Shown here in pieces: positions 8,869 to 17,324 of a DNA stretch of 32,338 nucleotides (its first letter is position 1; every line of letters starts with the position of its first letter). This DNA is from Rhodothermaceae bacterium bin80 (lineage in GTDB: Bacteria > Bacteroidota > Rhodothermia > Rhodothermales > Bin80): positions 1 to 32,338 of the forward strand of contig MPNB01000039.1 of assembly GCA_002238805.1 (NCBI GenBank), in the 5' to 3' direction. Made by a program: the position numbers and the translations under genes. The notes under the pieces are model-generated. The model was not told where the DNA came from, did no database searches, and saw only the letters and a program-made list of their open reading frames with translations.

Positions 8869-10366
8869 CTCCTCATTTTCTGCGCGCCAACTTACAGACC
8901 AGGAACAGATACGCCGAGAGTCCAGAAAGGCGTTAGAAGATCTGGGTGTCAATCCCTACCCATACGCGTGGCCCGTCAGCGATCATGTGGCTCCCGTATT
9001 AGAGGGATTTGATGAGGCGGCTCCCCAGGAAACGGTTTCCATGGCAGGCCGGCTGATGAGTCGGCGAATCATGGGAAAGGCATCCTTTTTCGATTTCCAG
9101 GATGCAACGGGACGTATGCAGGTATATGTTCGCCGGGATGACCTACCAGAAGGATTCTACAACAAAGTCTTCAAGCGCCATATTGATATCGGTGATATCG
9201 TCGGCATTGAAGGGAAGGTATTTCGGACACGCATGGGCGAAATCACCGTTCACGCCTCAAAGCTGGAACTCCTGGCCAAAGCGCTACGTCCCCTTCCAAT
9301 TATCAAGGAACAGGAGGGAGTTGTCTTCAATGAGGTCACCGAAAAGGAATTTCGTTACCGACAGCGCTACGTGGACCTGGTCGTTAACCCACACGTACGC
9401 GAGGTTTTTGTACAGCGCGCCCGTATAGTAACAGCTATCCGGAAATTCCTGGACGACAAAGGGTTTATCGAGGTTGAGACTCCTGTTCTCCAACCTATCT
9501 ATGGCGGAGCCTCTGCGCGGCCGTTCAAGACGCACCACAATGCGCTTGATATGCCTCTCTACATGCGCATTGCCGATGAGCTGTACCTGAAAAGATGCAT
9601 TGCGGGTGGCTTTGATGGCGTGTATGAGATTGCCAAAGATTTTCGGAATGAGGGTCTGAGCCGATTCCACAACCCGGAGTTCACTATGCTGGAACTCTAT
9701 GTAGCCTTCAAGGACTACGTCTGGATGATGGATCTGGTAGAAGAGATGATGGAGTCCGTCGCCTGTGTACTGCATGGCCAACCCCGTGTGCAGCACGGTG
9801 AGGAAGTGATTTCATTTGAGCGACCGTGGCCCCGGATCCCCTTCCTAGAAGCGATAGCGCAACGTACGGGTCACGACCTGTACGGGCAAGACAGGAGCAC
9901 CCTTCTCCAAGTAGCCCAATCTCTGAACATAGAGACCTCAACCTCTATGGGCAGAGGCAAGCTACTGGATGAGATTTTTAGCTCCTCGGTCGAACCTCAT
10001 TTGATCCAGCCCACTTTCATCACGGACTATCCGATTGAACTCAGTCCGCTAGCCAAACGGCATCGCAACAAAGAGGGGCTGGTCGAGCGTTTTGAGATGT
10101 TCTCGGGTGGCAAGGAGTTATGCAATGCCTTCAGTGAGCTTAACGACCCGGATGATCAGCGTGCACGGTTTGAGGATCAGGCACGTCTTCGCAAGGAAGG
10201 GGATTTCGAGGCCATGCAGATGGATCATGACTATTTGCGTGCTCTCGAATATGGTATGCCGCCCAATGCCGGGCTGGGCGTAGGAATTGATCGTCTCGCC
10301 ATGCTAATGACCAACCAGAACAGTATTCGTGACGTAATCCTGTTTCCGCTTATGCGCCCTGATTAA
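8858..10366 (+). CDS. lysS: Lysyl-tRNA synthetase, class II
   Basis: Charges tRNA-Lys with lysine using ATP; cytoplasmic and essential, 502 aa as usual for the class II enzyme. An N-terminal OB-fold anticodon-binding domain spans roughly residues 60-160 (RRIMGKASFFDFQDATGR, GDIVGIEGKVFRT). The class II core follows: motif 1 near FIEVETPVLQ, motif 2 FRNEG at 262-266 running into RFHNPEFTMLE, and motif 3 GLGVGIDRL at 472-480. No frameshift or missing motif is seen. ATG 8858 lies inside the end of the cyclophilin gene (11-base overlap, different frame), implying translational coupling. It ends at a 282-base gap facing the convergent queG. Confidence 0.97.
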   Translation: MQNSSSFSARQLTDQEQIRRESRKALEDLGVNPYPYAWPVSDHVAPVLEGFDEAAPQETVSMAGRLMSRRIMGKASFFDFQDATGRMQVYVRRDDLPEGFYNKVFKRHIDIGDIVGIEGKVFRTRMGEITVHASKLELLAKALRPLPIIKEQEGVVFNEVTEKEFRYRQRYVDLVVNPHVREVFVQRARIVTAIRKFLDDKGFIEVETPVLQPIYGGASARPFKTHHNALDMPLYMRIADELYLKRCIAGGFDGVYEIAKDFRNEGLSRFHNPEFTMLELYVAFKDYVWMMDLVEEMMESVACVLHGQPRVQHGEEVISFERPWPRIPFLEAIAQRTGHDLYGQDRSTLLQVAQSLNIETSTSMGRGKLLDEIFSSSVEPHLIQPTFITDYPIELSPLAKRHRNKEGLVERFEMFSGGKELCNAFSELNDPDDQRARFEDQARLRKEGDFEAMQMDHDYLRALEYGMPPNAGLGVGIDRLAMLMTNQNSIRDVILFPLMRPD

Positions 10367-10547
10367 CCAGAGGGGGTATCAGCAAGAAATATCACAATTG
10401 AGAACATGGGATACATGTTGATGGATATTCAGTGGGTATCTGCGGACCAGGATCGGAGCCCTACTACTTTACTGGCACGCGAGTCGTCGACGCTGCTGAC
10501 CAGTTCGGGTCATTTTCTATATTAGGCCTGAGATGAAACATCTGAGA

Positions 10548-10576
10548 CCAGAATGCAAGATACAGGAGCATTCTGG
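10548..10576. terminator. Possible bidirectional hairpin between lysS and queG
   Basis: CCAGAATGC at 10548-10556 pairs perfectly with GCATTCTGG at 10568-10576 around an 11-base loop. It lies between convergent genes, where a shared terminator is expected, but neither side has a clear U-run. The surrounding 10367-10648 gap contains no other recognisable feature. Confidence 0.35.
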
Positions 10577-10648
10577 GCTGATGTGTACCCCAAGTTAGGC
10601 CGTGGACCACTTTCATAAGTGATGCCCTTTTCAATTCTACACACCTGA

Positions 10649-11650
10649 TCAAGGAGCCTCATCGGGCTTCGACGAAACCGCCGAAGGTCTGCCCCGGAGT
10701 GATCGGGATCGTTTTGCTGCGCGCACGTTGCGCATGAAGCCTTCGTACTTTGCCCGCTTCACTGCGCTTCCCTTAAACCGTTTGCGGAAAGCCTCCAGAT
10801 CCAGTTCCTCCCATTCTTCAAGTGGGGTATCCCGGATACCTTCGCGAGGTAGAAATCGAGACTCCTTGGTCGAATAGCTGAACTTGTTCCAGGGGCACAC
10901 ATCCTGGCAGATGTCACAACCAAAAATCCAATCCTCTTGTCCCAATACAATTTCCTCGGGTAAGGAATTTCCCCTGTGCTCTATCGTCCAGTAAGAAATA
11001 CATCGGTTTGCATCTACCGCATAAGGCTGATAGATGGCATCCGTGGGACACGCATCAATGCACCGAGTGCATGATCCACAGTGATCATGTGTGAAGGGAT
11101 CATCACAAGCCAATGGTACATCCACAATCAAAGATCCAACAAAAAACCAAGAACCTATTTGTGGATTGATCAGATTGGTGTTTTTTGCAATCCATCCCAT
11201 CCCGGCGCGTTGTGCCCATGCCTTGTCCATTACCGGGGCTGAGTCAACGAAAGCACGGCCAGACAAAGTTTTTACTTCACTCTCCAGCCATGCATATAAC
11301 TCGTAGAGTCGCCCTTTCATCACCTGATGATAATCATCTCCCCACGCATAACGACTGATCTTTCCAGCCTTTTCCGCATGCTCAGCTTCCTGCCAATAGC
11401 TGCACAGTACACTAATTACGCGTTTAGCACCGGGGACGAGTTTTCTAGGATCTACTCGTTTCTCAAAATTCCGCGCCATGTAAGCCATGGACGCGTGCCG
11501 TCCCTTTGCAAGCCAGGTTTCCAGTCGCTCGGCCTCTTCGTTCAGGCGCTGGGCTTCCGCTATTCCGCACGCATCAAACCCCAATCTTGCCGCTTCCTTT
11601 TTCAGACGCTGTGCAAGTGCGAACTGCTGGTTTTTGTCAAACCCAGGCAT
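10649..11650 (-). CDS. queG: Epoxyqueuosine reductase QueG
   Basis: Performs the last step of queuosine synthesis in tRNA, reducing epoxyqueuosine to queuosine with a cobalamin and two [4Fe-4S] clusters. Landmarks are LGFDACGIAEA near the N-terminus, MAYMARNFEKRVDPRKLVPGAK, VDSAPVMDKAWAQRAGMGWIAKN (with the likely catalytic Asp), ferredoxin-like CGSCTRCIDACP starting at Cys191, and a second cluster set GCDICQDVCPWN. Length from ATG 11650 (MPGFDKNQQ) is 333 aa, normal for the family. An in-frame ATG at 11773 would add 41 poorly conserved-looking residues and overlaps a promoter-like element, so the shorter start is preferred. The gene is monocistronic and convergent to lysS. Confidence 0.93.
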   Translation of the reverse strand: MPGFDKNQQFALAQRLKKEAARLGFDACGIAEAQRLNEEAERLETWLAKGRHASMAYMARNFEKRVDPRKLVPGAKRVISVLCSYWQEAEHAEKAGKISRYAWGDDYHQVMKGRLYELYAWLESEVKTLSGRAFVDSAPVMDKAWAQRAGMGWIAKNTNLINPQIGSWFFVGSLIVDVPLACDDPFTHDHCGSCTRCIDACPTDAIYQPYAVDANRCISYWTIEHRGNSLPEEIVLGQEDWIFGCDICQDVCPWNKFSYSTKESRFLPREGIRDTPLEEWEELDLEAFRKRFKGSAVKRAKYEGFMRNVRAAKRSRSLRGRPSAVSSKPDEAP

Positions 11651-12031
11651 GAGATCTGTGAAGTAAGGGAAGCATATTCTCGGCTGAGCAAAAGACTTGG
11701 CCCGCTTTATATCAGGGGACGTTGGCACAGTCCGAATAGACCCCATTCTGGAAAGGTACCAAGAAGACAACATACAATCTTGGTTCCTGGTCTAGCAAAT
11801 TCAACCGTTTAACACACATAGTGTATCTGCGCTTCTTGTGGAACCTGTCATCCTGCACCAAGAGTAACTTCAGTATACATGGCAGGCGTACATTACCTTG
11901 GCTAATATTGTGCAACGCGGTCACAACGATTCTGAGCGGTTCTAAGAATAGTTTTCTGATACCAGTTTCACCCAGGAGTGTGCTCGGCCAAATCGCGGTG
12001 TACGGACTACAATGAGCGTCGATTATAAACG
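11651..12031. other. Non-coding gap upstream of queG
   Basis: Between the preferred queG start and the terminator of the OmpA gene. Apart from the promoter candidate near 11767-11799 I see no gene, RNA or repeat. The short frames here lack any recognisable features. Confidence 0.5.
11767..11799 (-). promoter_or_regulatory. Candidate queG promoter, Bacteroidota type
   Basis: Minus-strand TTTG (11796-11799) is followed after 21 bases by TATGTTGT (11767-11774), resembling the TTTG/TAnnTTTG promoter of Bacteroidota. The distal ATG of the long queG frame lies inside the -7-like element, which supports the downstream start at 11650. This is a motif match only. Confidence 0.3.
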
Positions 12032-12064
12032 AAAGCGCCCCGACATAACATGCCGGGGCGCTTT
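12032..12064 (-). terminator. Rho-independent terminator after the OmpA/PKD gene
   Basis: AAAGCGCCCCG (12032-12042) and CGGGGCGCTTT (12054-12064) form an 11-bp perfect GC-rich stem with an 11-base loop. On the minus strand it lies 23 bases past the OmpA stop and ends in CTTTCGTTTAT, a usable though interrupted U-tract. It closes the whole minus-strand run that starts at mraZ. Confidence 0.8.
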
Positions 12065-12087
12065 GCATTTCGTCAGGTCTGTGGGCG

Positions 12088-13641
12088 TTAGTTCAGCGGG
12101 ATCGTGTCTACCCGTCGGAACTGACTTGCTGCTCCTTTCTTTGTGGTCTGACCACCAGCACCCATACCAATATCGGATAGGCGGGCTTCATCAATGCCGT
12201 TGTCAATGTAGTATTGCTTGACAGACAGGGCGCGATCCTCGCTCAATCCCTGTGCGTTCCGCTCATCACGCGAAGAATAGCCTTCAATACGCACGTTGAA
12301 CTCGCAGTTCTGAAGGATCTCCAGGTTCTCCAACAATTGATTGCGACCGGCATCCGTGAGCACAGACGAGTTGCGATCAAAGAAGATCGTATTCATTTCC
12401 GAAATATCGCAGTCAAAGCAGTTCTCCTCGTTCACATTCACTACAGTAGTGCGACTGTCGCTGCCTGCATCGTTGGTCAACGTAAGGGTTACGGTGTATG
12501 AACCGGGTTGATCATAAGTGTGCGATGGATTCGTTGCTGTGCTGCTTTGGCCATCACCAAAATCCCACGTGTAATTGAGTGGATCTGATCCACTTGAGTT
12601 CGCGGTAAATGTAACACTCGGATCCTCATCACATATGCTCACGGTTTCCTTGTCAGATGTCAGCGTGAGTATCTCAGGCGGAGCGATAACGGTAACCGTG
12701 CAGCCCCCGGTAGCTGTTCCTCCCTCATTGGTTGCGACAAACATTACCTCGTAAGTTCCCGCCTCCGTATAGGTGTGAGAGCCGGAATCGCCCGTGGCTG
12801 TTGCGCCAGTCCCAAATTCCCAGCGCAATTCAAGCGGCTGCGTGGCAACCTCGGCATTGGTGACCGCAGAAAAATCGACTTGCGTATCTGTGACCACCGT
12901 CCCCGTAGGACAGGTCAGTGCACCAACCTCAGGTGGAGTAATCGCCTTCGTGAAGTTTACCTTGAGGCCCGCGCCCAATGCTGTCAGAAGGTCCCCTCCA
13001 CCGAATCCGTACTCAGACGTGCCATCAAGGCCCTCATCACCGAAGTGAAGACCAGCATTGAGCTCCGCAAAAAGTGAGCTGCGTGGGTTAATAGCAAAGT
13101 CCACGCCCGCGCCGAAGAGTGGCCCAAAACCACTCCCACTCTCCTCGCTCGTGTATGGCGCCATTTCCTGAGTTACATTCCCAAAAGAATACGACAGACC
13201 GAAGTTGACATAAAAGGCATTACGCGTCGTTGCCTCAGCAAACGTATAACGCCCGATAGCCTGAACGGAACTCCGGAATGAGTCGTCATTTCCTACATTG
13301 TCGAGATCTTTGACACGCGCCGGAAACTGTGTGATCACAGGATAATCTCCCGCAACGTACGCCAGACTTATCCCGAAGGGAACGCTCAACTGGTAGCCCA
13401 GCTCAAGTCCAAAATTCCAGGGACTACCCACATCGAAAGCATCTCCATTGAAGTTAAATGGTGATTGTTCGTTATCCCCAAAATACCCGGAGAATCCTAT
13501 GCGGGGTTTCACGAACATTGTGCCCTCCGGGCGCAATTTTTTTGCATACTCCTGCGCGAATGTGCCAGGCACAATCACGAGAATCAGGGCCAGCGATACA
13601 AGCCTGAGCACCGTTGTCGAAAATCGTATTAAGTTTTTCAT
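12088..13641 (-). CDS. OmpA-family outer-membrane protein with two PKD domains
   Basis: A 517-aa envelope protein likely linking outer membrane and peptidoglycan. Residues 1-29 are a signal peptide (hydrophobic LVSLALILVIVPG, cleavage near TFA-QEY). Residues about 40-232 have alternating aromatic/glycine strands typical of an outer-membrane beta-barrel (FVKPRIGFSGYFG, GLELGYQLSVPFGISLAYVAG, FGAGVDFAINPRSSLFAELNAG). Two PKD-like Ig folds follow at about 235-322 (SHTYTEAGTYEVMF) and 323-408 (YTWDFGDG, SHTYDQPGSYTVTLT). An OmpA C-terminal domain fills about 409-517 (TIFFDRNSSVLTDAGR, RIEGYSSRDERN, LSEDRALSVKQYYID). The domain should bind meso-DAP peptidoglycan, which suits the DAP-type MurE of the same window. 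It lies 50 bases after rpsT and ends at a strong terminator. Confidence 0.87.
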   Translation of the reverse strand: MKNLIRFSTTVLRLVSLALILVIVPGTFAQEYAKKLRPEGTMFVKPRIGFSGYFGDNEQSPFNFNGDAFDVGSPWNFGLELGYQLSVPFGISLAYVAGDYPVITQFPARVKDLDNVGNDDSFRSSVQAIGRYTFAEATTRNAFYVNFGLSYSFGNVTQEMAPYTSEESGSGFGPLFGAGVDFAINPRSSLFAELNAGLHFGDEGLDGTSEYGFGGGDLLTALGAGLKVNFTKAITPPEVGALTCPTGTVVTDTQVDFSAVTNAEVATQPLELRWEFGTGATATGDSGSHTYTEAGTYEVMFVATNEGGTATGGCTVTVIAPPEILTLTSDKETVSICDEDPSVTFTANSSGSDPLNYTWDFGDGQSSTATNPSHTYDQPGSYTVTLTLTNDAGSDSRTTVVNVNEENCFDCDISEMNTIFFDRNSSVLTDAGRNQLLENLEILQNCEFNVRIEGYSSRDERNAQGLSEDRALSVKQYYIDNGIDEARLSDIGMGAGGQTTKKGAASQFRRVDTIPLN

Positions 13642-13674
13642 GAATTCCTACGCTGTTGTTTTTTCGTGTTCGTG

Positions 13675-13690
13675 CGTTCTAACTAGAACG
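13675..13690 (-). terminator. Small hairpin between rpsT and the OmpA gene
   Basis: CGTTCT (13675-13680) and AGAACG (13685-13690) form a 6-bp stem with a 4-base loop directly after the rpsT stop. No U-run follows on the minus strand, so it may be only an attenuator or mRNA-stability hairpin. Confidence 0.3.
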
Positions 13691-13691
13691 A

Positions 13692-13946
13692 CTAGTTCAT
13701 TTCATTCACATGTCGCAGGAGCTGAACCTTGTAGCGGGCAGCCTTGTTGCGGTGGATGATCCCCTTCGTTGCCAGTCGGTCCAAGTACGCTTGGGTCTCA
13801 GGGTAAAGAGATTGTGCAGCAGAAGCATCATCCGTTTGCATAATCTTCTTGACCATCGTTCGCATTCGGCTTCGATGTTCGCGATTGCGAAGTCGGCGCG
13901 CAGTGTTCTGGCGCACTCGCTTGATTGCAGAAGCGTGCTGGGGCAT
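13692..13946 (-). CDS. rpsT: 30S ribosomal protein S20
   Basis: A primary 16S rRNA-binding protein of the small subunit. The start at 13946 (MPQHASAIKRVRQNTARR) gives 84 aa, the normal S20 size; S20 typically opens with a short N-terminus followed by the K-R-x-R-Q-N helix seen here. The C-terminal half carries the other basic landmarks (LDRLATKGIIHRNKAARYK). An in-frame ATG at 14012 would add 22 residues unlike S20 and is rejected. It follows ftsZ by 79 bases on the same strand, so it may ride on the dcw transcript or have its own promoter inside that gap. S20 genes are often monocistronic, so this placement is slightly unusual. Confidence 0.93.
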   Translation of the reverse strand: MPQHASAIKRVRQNTARRLRNREHRSRMRTMVKKIMQTDDASAAQSLYPETQAYLDRLATKGIIHRNKAARYKVQLLRHVNEMN

Positions 13947-14025
13947 TGATTTGATTAGTGTTTTTGGATCCAGAATACGGGCAATATACAACATGCTTGT
14001 ACCATTACCCATATTATGTTGTTCT

Positions 14026-15252
14026 CTAGTCCATCATTTTCCGTAGAAAAGTTGGCGTATCTCCCGAAGACTTTTTTCCCTGGGATTTGGGTGGCTCGTT
14101 ATCTTCATTCAAGTACAGAACCTTTGACTCCTCTCCCGACTTGTCCCTGCTGGACTCGACAAGTCCACGACGCTCCCACGCTGGCGTATCCAAAGTTTTG
14201 AGGTTTTGTTCTCCCTTGTACCCAAAAACTTTTTCGTTCAGTAACGGCCTGCTTCGCTGCTCCTCTTTGAGTTCCTCGGTATGGCGAAGACCTGTCGCAA
14301 TCACAGTAATCCGCACAGAGTTTTTCATCTCACTGTCAACCACCACGCCAGCGATGATTTCGGCATCCTCTCCAGCTTCCTCTCTGATGACCACCATAGC
14401 AGAGTTCACCTCTTTGATCGGCACTGAGTCAGCGGTGATGTTGACTAGGACGTTCCGCGCTCCCGCTATGGACACACCATCCATGAGCGGGCTAGAAATC
14501 GCATCAAGGGCAACAGTGGCAGCACCCGCCCCCAAATCACCCGTGGCAACTCCCATGATTGCCGTTCCGCTATCCTCTATTGTTGTCCGCACGTCTGCAA
14601 AATCCAGGTTAATCAAGCCAGTCTTTGTAATCAGATCGCTTATACCACGGGTAGCATTGCACAGAATGCCGTCTACACGTTTGAATGCTTCGGCAAGATC
14701 AGTATTCTCGTCCGCGATATCCAGCAATCTTTCGTTAGGGATCACAATGAGTGTATCCACACACGGCTTCAGTTGCTCAATGCCTTGTTTGGCAGAACTC
14801 ATACGTTTATGGTTCTCGAACTCGAAGGGTTTAGTGACGATAGCCACTACCAGGATGCCCATTTGCTTTGCAACGTCGGCCACAACCCCTATCCCTCCTG
14901 TACCCGTTCCTCCTCCCATACCAGCGGTGACAAAAATCATGTCAAATCCGTGCAGAGCTGTCTCAAGCTCTTCTACACATTCCAGCATGGCCTGCAACCC
15001 TACGTCTGGTCGCGCTCCTGCCCCCAGTCCCTTGGTTAGTTTTCGACCTGCCTGAATCTTGTGTGTCGCAAGACTTTTGTTCAGGTCCTGGGCATCCGTA
15101 TTCACGGCCATGAATTCGACAGACTCCAAGCCGTCGTTGACCATACTGTTGATGGCGTTACCTCCGCCTCCTCCCACACCAACAACGCAAATCTTTGCCA
15201 CACCGCTATATTCGGCGTCAAAAGTAAACCGGTTTTTTTGTTGAGTTTCCAT
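14026..15252 (-). CDS. ftsZ: Cell division protein FtsZ
   Basis: Tubulin-like GTPase that forms the cytokinetic ring; 408 aa. The GTP-binding glycine loop GVGGGGGNA starts at residue 25, the tubulin signature GGGTGTGG is at 113-120, and the T7 synergy loop NLDFADV is at 215-221. The C-terminus ends in DTPTFLRKMMD (398-408), the conserved peptide that docks FtsA and other partners, after a variable linker from about 330. All catalytic motifs are intact. ATG 15252 has no obvious Shine-Dalgarno, as common in Bacteroidota. It is the last cell-division gene of the cluster, 52 bases after ftsA, with rpsT next. Confidence 0.98.
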   Translation of the reverse strand: METQQKNRFTFDAEYSGVAKICVVGVGGGGGNAINSMVNDGLESVEFMAVNTDAQDLNKSLATHKIQAGRKLTKGLGAGARPDVGLQAMLECVEELETALHGFDMIFVTAGMGGGTGTGGIGVVADVAKQMGILVVAIVTKPFEFENHKRMSSAKQGIEQLKPCVDTLIVIPNERLLDIADENTDLAEAFKRVDGILCNATRGISDLITKTGLINLDFADVRTTIEDSGTAIMGVATGDLGAGAATVALDAISSPLMDGVSIAGARNVLVNITADSVPIKEVNSAMVVIREEAGEDAEIIAGVVVDSEMKNSVRITVIATGLRHTEELKEEQRSRPLLNEKVFGYKGEQNLKTLDTPAWERRGLVESSRDKSGEESKVLYLNEDNEPPKSQGKKSSGDTPTFLRKMMD

Positions 15253-15304
15253 GGAGTCACACTAAGAGTTTTGCTTGATTATGTTTGCAGCAGTTTGAGT
15301 TGCC

Positions 15305-16579
15305 CTATAACTCATCGAACCAACCTTTCATACGTTCGACGATCCGTCCCCAGGAGGAGCTGTTCTTTCCACTGTATGACGCTGCACCGGGCAGCCGTTT
15401 ATCCACACCGTCCTGGGTTATTGATCTCATCATTTCTGGACGAAGTCCGTACAGTACTAGGCCCACACCAGTGGCATACTTTGGATCTGAAACCTCTTCC
15501 CAGAGTCCACTTCCATGCTTCGTTGGATAACCGACACGTGTTTCGAGTCCCAGTATCTCATTTGCCAATTCCTGGGTTCCCCGAATCATTGATCCTCCAC
15601 CAGTCAATACGGCACCTGCAGAGAGATGCTTTCCGTACCCACTGCGTCTTATCTCGATTGCAATGATCTCCAGAATTTCTTCCAGGCGAGGCTGAATGAT
15701 CTGGGCCAACGCGCTGGAGCTGATCTCTTTTTCCTGCCTGCCCCCTAATCCTGGCATGCGGATCTTTTCGCCGTCCTCTGTAAGGTCTACCAGTGCACAG
15801 CCGAACTGGCGCTTCAGTTGTTCCGCCTGGTTACGCATAACACCCAGCCCCTTCCGTATATCTTCCGTCACATGGTTGCCCGCCACAGCAATGACAGCCG
15901 TATGTCGGATCGTGCGATCTTCAAAAACCGCAACATCTGTAGTACCTCCCCCAATATCTATCAGAACCACACCTACCTCTTTTTCATCGGAATGCAGGAC
16001 GCTGAAAGAGCTGGCCAGGGGCTCAAGTACCACATCCTCAACTTGATAACCCGCTTTTTCGATGCATCTGTAAATATTCTTGGCCGCGGAGACCAAACCC
16101 GTAATGATATGCACGTTCGCTTCAAGACGTACACCGTTCATACCCACTGGATCCAACACACCATCCTGGCCATCAACGATAAACTCCTGCGGTATAATGT
16201 GGAGGATTTCTCTGTCGGGCGGCATGGCTACATGCGTCGTATCCTCAATCAACCGCTTTACATCCTTCACTGAAATCTCGTGTTCACGACTGGCTATCGT
16301 TATAACTCCCCGGCTCTGGAAGCTCTGGATATGATCTCCCGCGATGCCCGCAATCACACTTTGGACCTCTATGTCCGCTGCCCGTTCTGCCGCCCTGACA
16401 GCTTTCTGGATTGATGCAACGGTTTTGTCAATATTGACCACCACACCCCTGTTCAGACCATCAGACTCAGTTGTACCAATACCAAGTACGTTGATCTTGC
16501 CCATTTCATCAGACTCAGCCACGACAGCACATACCTTCGTAGTGCCTATGTCCATTCCGACTACAATTCGATCATCCAT
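15305..16579 (-). CDS. ftsA: Cell division protein FtsA
   Basis: Actin-like ATPase that tethers FtsZ filaments to the membrane; 424 aa. Phosphate-binding loop 1 is GMDIGTTKVCAVV at 8-20, and the second nucleotide loop IDIGGGTTDVAV has D208 and GGGTTD at 210-215. A third glycine-rich stretch, AGAVLTGGGSMI, lies near 335. The last 14 residues, GRIVERMKGWFDEL, form an amphipathic helix, the expected membrane-targeting sequence, joined by a short serine-rich linker. It sits between ftsQ (21 bases) and ftsZ (52 bases), the conserved order. Confidence 0.97.
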   Translation of the reverse strand: MDDRIVVGMDIGTTKVCAVVAESDEMGKINVLGIGTTESDGLNRGVVVNIDKTVASIQKAVRAAERAADIEVQSVIAGIAGDHIQSFQSRGVITIASREHEISVKDVKRLIEDTTHVAMPPDREILHIIPQEFIVDGQDGVLDPVGMNGVRLEANVHIITGLVSAAKNIYRCIEKAGYQVEDVVLEPLASSFSVLHSDEKEVGVVLIDIGGGTTDVAVFEDRTIRHTAVIAVAGNHVTEDIRKGLGVMRNQAEQLKRQFGCALVDLTEDGEKIRMPGLGGRQEKEISSSALAQIIQPRLEEILEIIAIEIRRSGYGKHLSAGAVLTGGGSMIRGTQELANEILGLETRVGYPTKHGSGLWEEVSDPKYATGVGLVLYGLRPEMMRSITQDGVDKRLPGAASYSGKNSSSWGRIVERMKGWFDEL

Positions 16580-16600
16580 GGCTTGCAGTTTTATAGATAG

Positions 16601-17323
16601 CTACGCCGATTTTTCTCTCGTTATGATTTGTCCGTCGAACCGCAAATCAATGACATCAAAGACTCGATCTTCAAGTCTTTCCACTTCCTTGCCCCAAAAG
16701 TCATACAGACGGTCCAGACGCTTTTCCCAATCTTCAGATCCAAGACGTACAATCGCTGTGTGATCGGCACCCATCGCTCGCGCGATAAGGGTCAGGCTGC
16801 TCTCTGTTATTTCGAACTCGGATACGAGGAAGTCCATCCGTGGGCCAATCCGCGACAAGAGTGCCAACAGATTTCGCACTTCTGTATTCTTCATTGGACG
16901 CACTGCGTGATAAGGCTCGGGCACCCCTCGCACGAGTGGTACATCAAATACCACATGTGCGGCGGGAGGCATCATATAGCCATATTCGTCCAGATAATAA
17001 GCTGTGTCACCATGCCCGGTCAGTACGAGTAGACGCGGTACACGCTCACGGATCTGCACATGTGTTGTGCCCGTCGGATAACACACAGCGCGTGCGCTGT
17101 GAATCCACGGGTGCCTCCGCAATCGATCAACAATCATTTGTGGAGTAAGTGTACTGTCCACCAGACTGTACACCGAGGCAGAATCAGCGGACTGGATGCC
17201 CATAATTTCAAGGCGAACGCAGGGGCGCTCCCACAGGTATTTCCAGCCCATAACCCCCCCTAGGCAGATCGGAATGACTACCAGGAGTGCGGTCAAAATT
17301 CGTTTACGCTTACCTTGCATCAT
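16601..17323 (-). CDS. ftsQ: Cell division protein FtsQ (DivIB)
   Basis: A single-pass membrane protein of the divisome that bridges FtsL/FtsB and the septal synthase. From ATG 17323 it is 240 aa: a basic N-terminus MMQGKRKR, one transmembrane helix at about 9-26 (ILTALLVVIPICLGGVMG), then a POTRA-type region (VRLEIMGIQSADSASVYSLV, IVDRLRRHPWIHSARAV, VQIRERVPRLL) and the FtsQ beta domain. An upstream in-frame ATG at 17371 would overlap murC by 47 bases; ATG 17323 is one base past the murC stop and fits the cluster's tight spacing. Sequence identity to FtsQ of model species is low, as usual; the call rests on layout, POTRA and position between murC and ftsA. Confidence 0.9.
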   Translation of the reverse strand: MMQGKRKRILTALLVVIPICLGGVMGWKYLWERPCVRLEIMGIQSADSASVYSLVDSTLTPQMIVDRLRRHPWIHSARAVCYPTGTTHVQIRERVPRLLVLTGHGDTAYYLDEYGYMMPPAAHVVFDVPLVRGVPEPYHAVRPMKNTEVRNLLALLSRIGPRMDFLVSEFEITESSLTLIARAMGADHTAIVRLGSEDWEKRLDRLYDFWGKEVERLEDRVFDVIDLRFDGQIITREKSA

Positions 17324-17324
17324 T

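Noticed and set aside
10531-10543. AGATG/CATCT mini-hairpin after lysS.
   Set aside because: Five-base stem with a 3-base loop and no U-tract; expected by chance.
10649-11773. Longer queG from ATG 11773.
   Set aside because: The 41 extra residues do not resemble QueG and the ATG overlaps a promoter-like element; the start at 11650 fits family length.
13947-14012. N-terminal extension of S20 from ATG 14012.
   Set aside because: S20 normally begins just before the basic helix found at 13946; the extra 22 residues look non-conserved.
14087-15055. A 322-codon open frame on the plus strand opposite ftsZ.
   Set aside because: It is a Ser/Thr/Pro-rich antisense shadow of an intact, highly conserved gene and has no recognisable motif.
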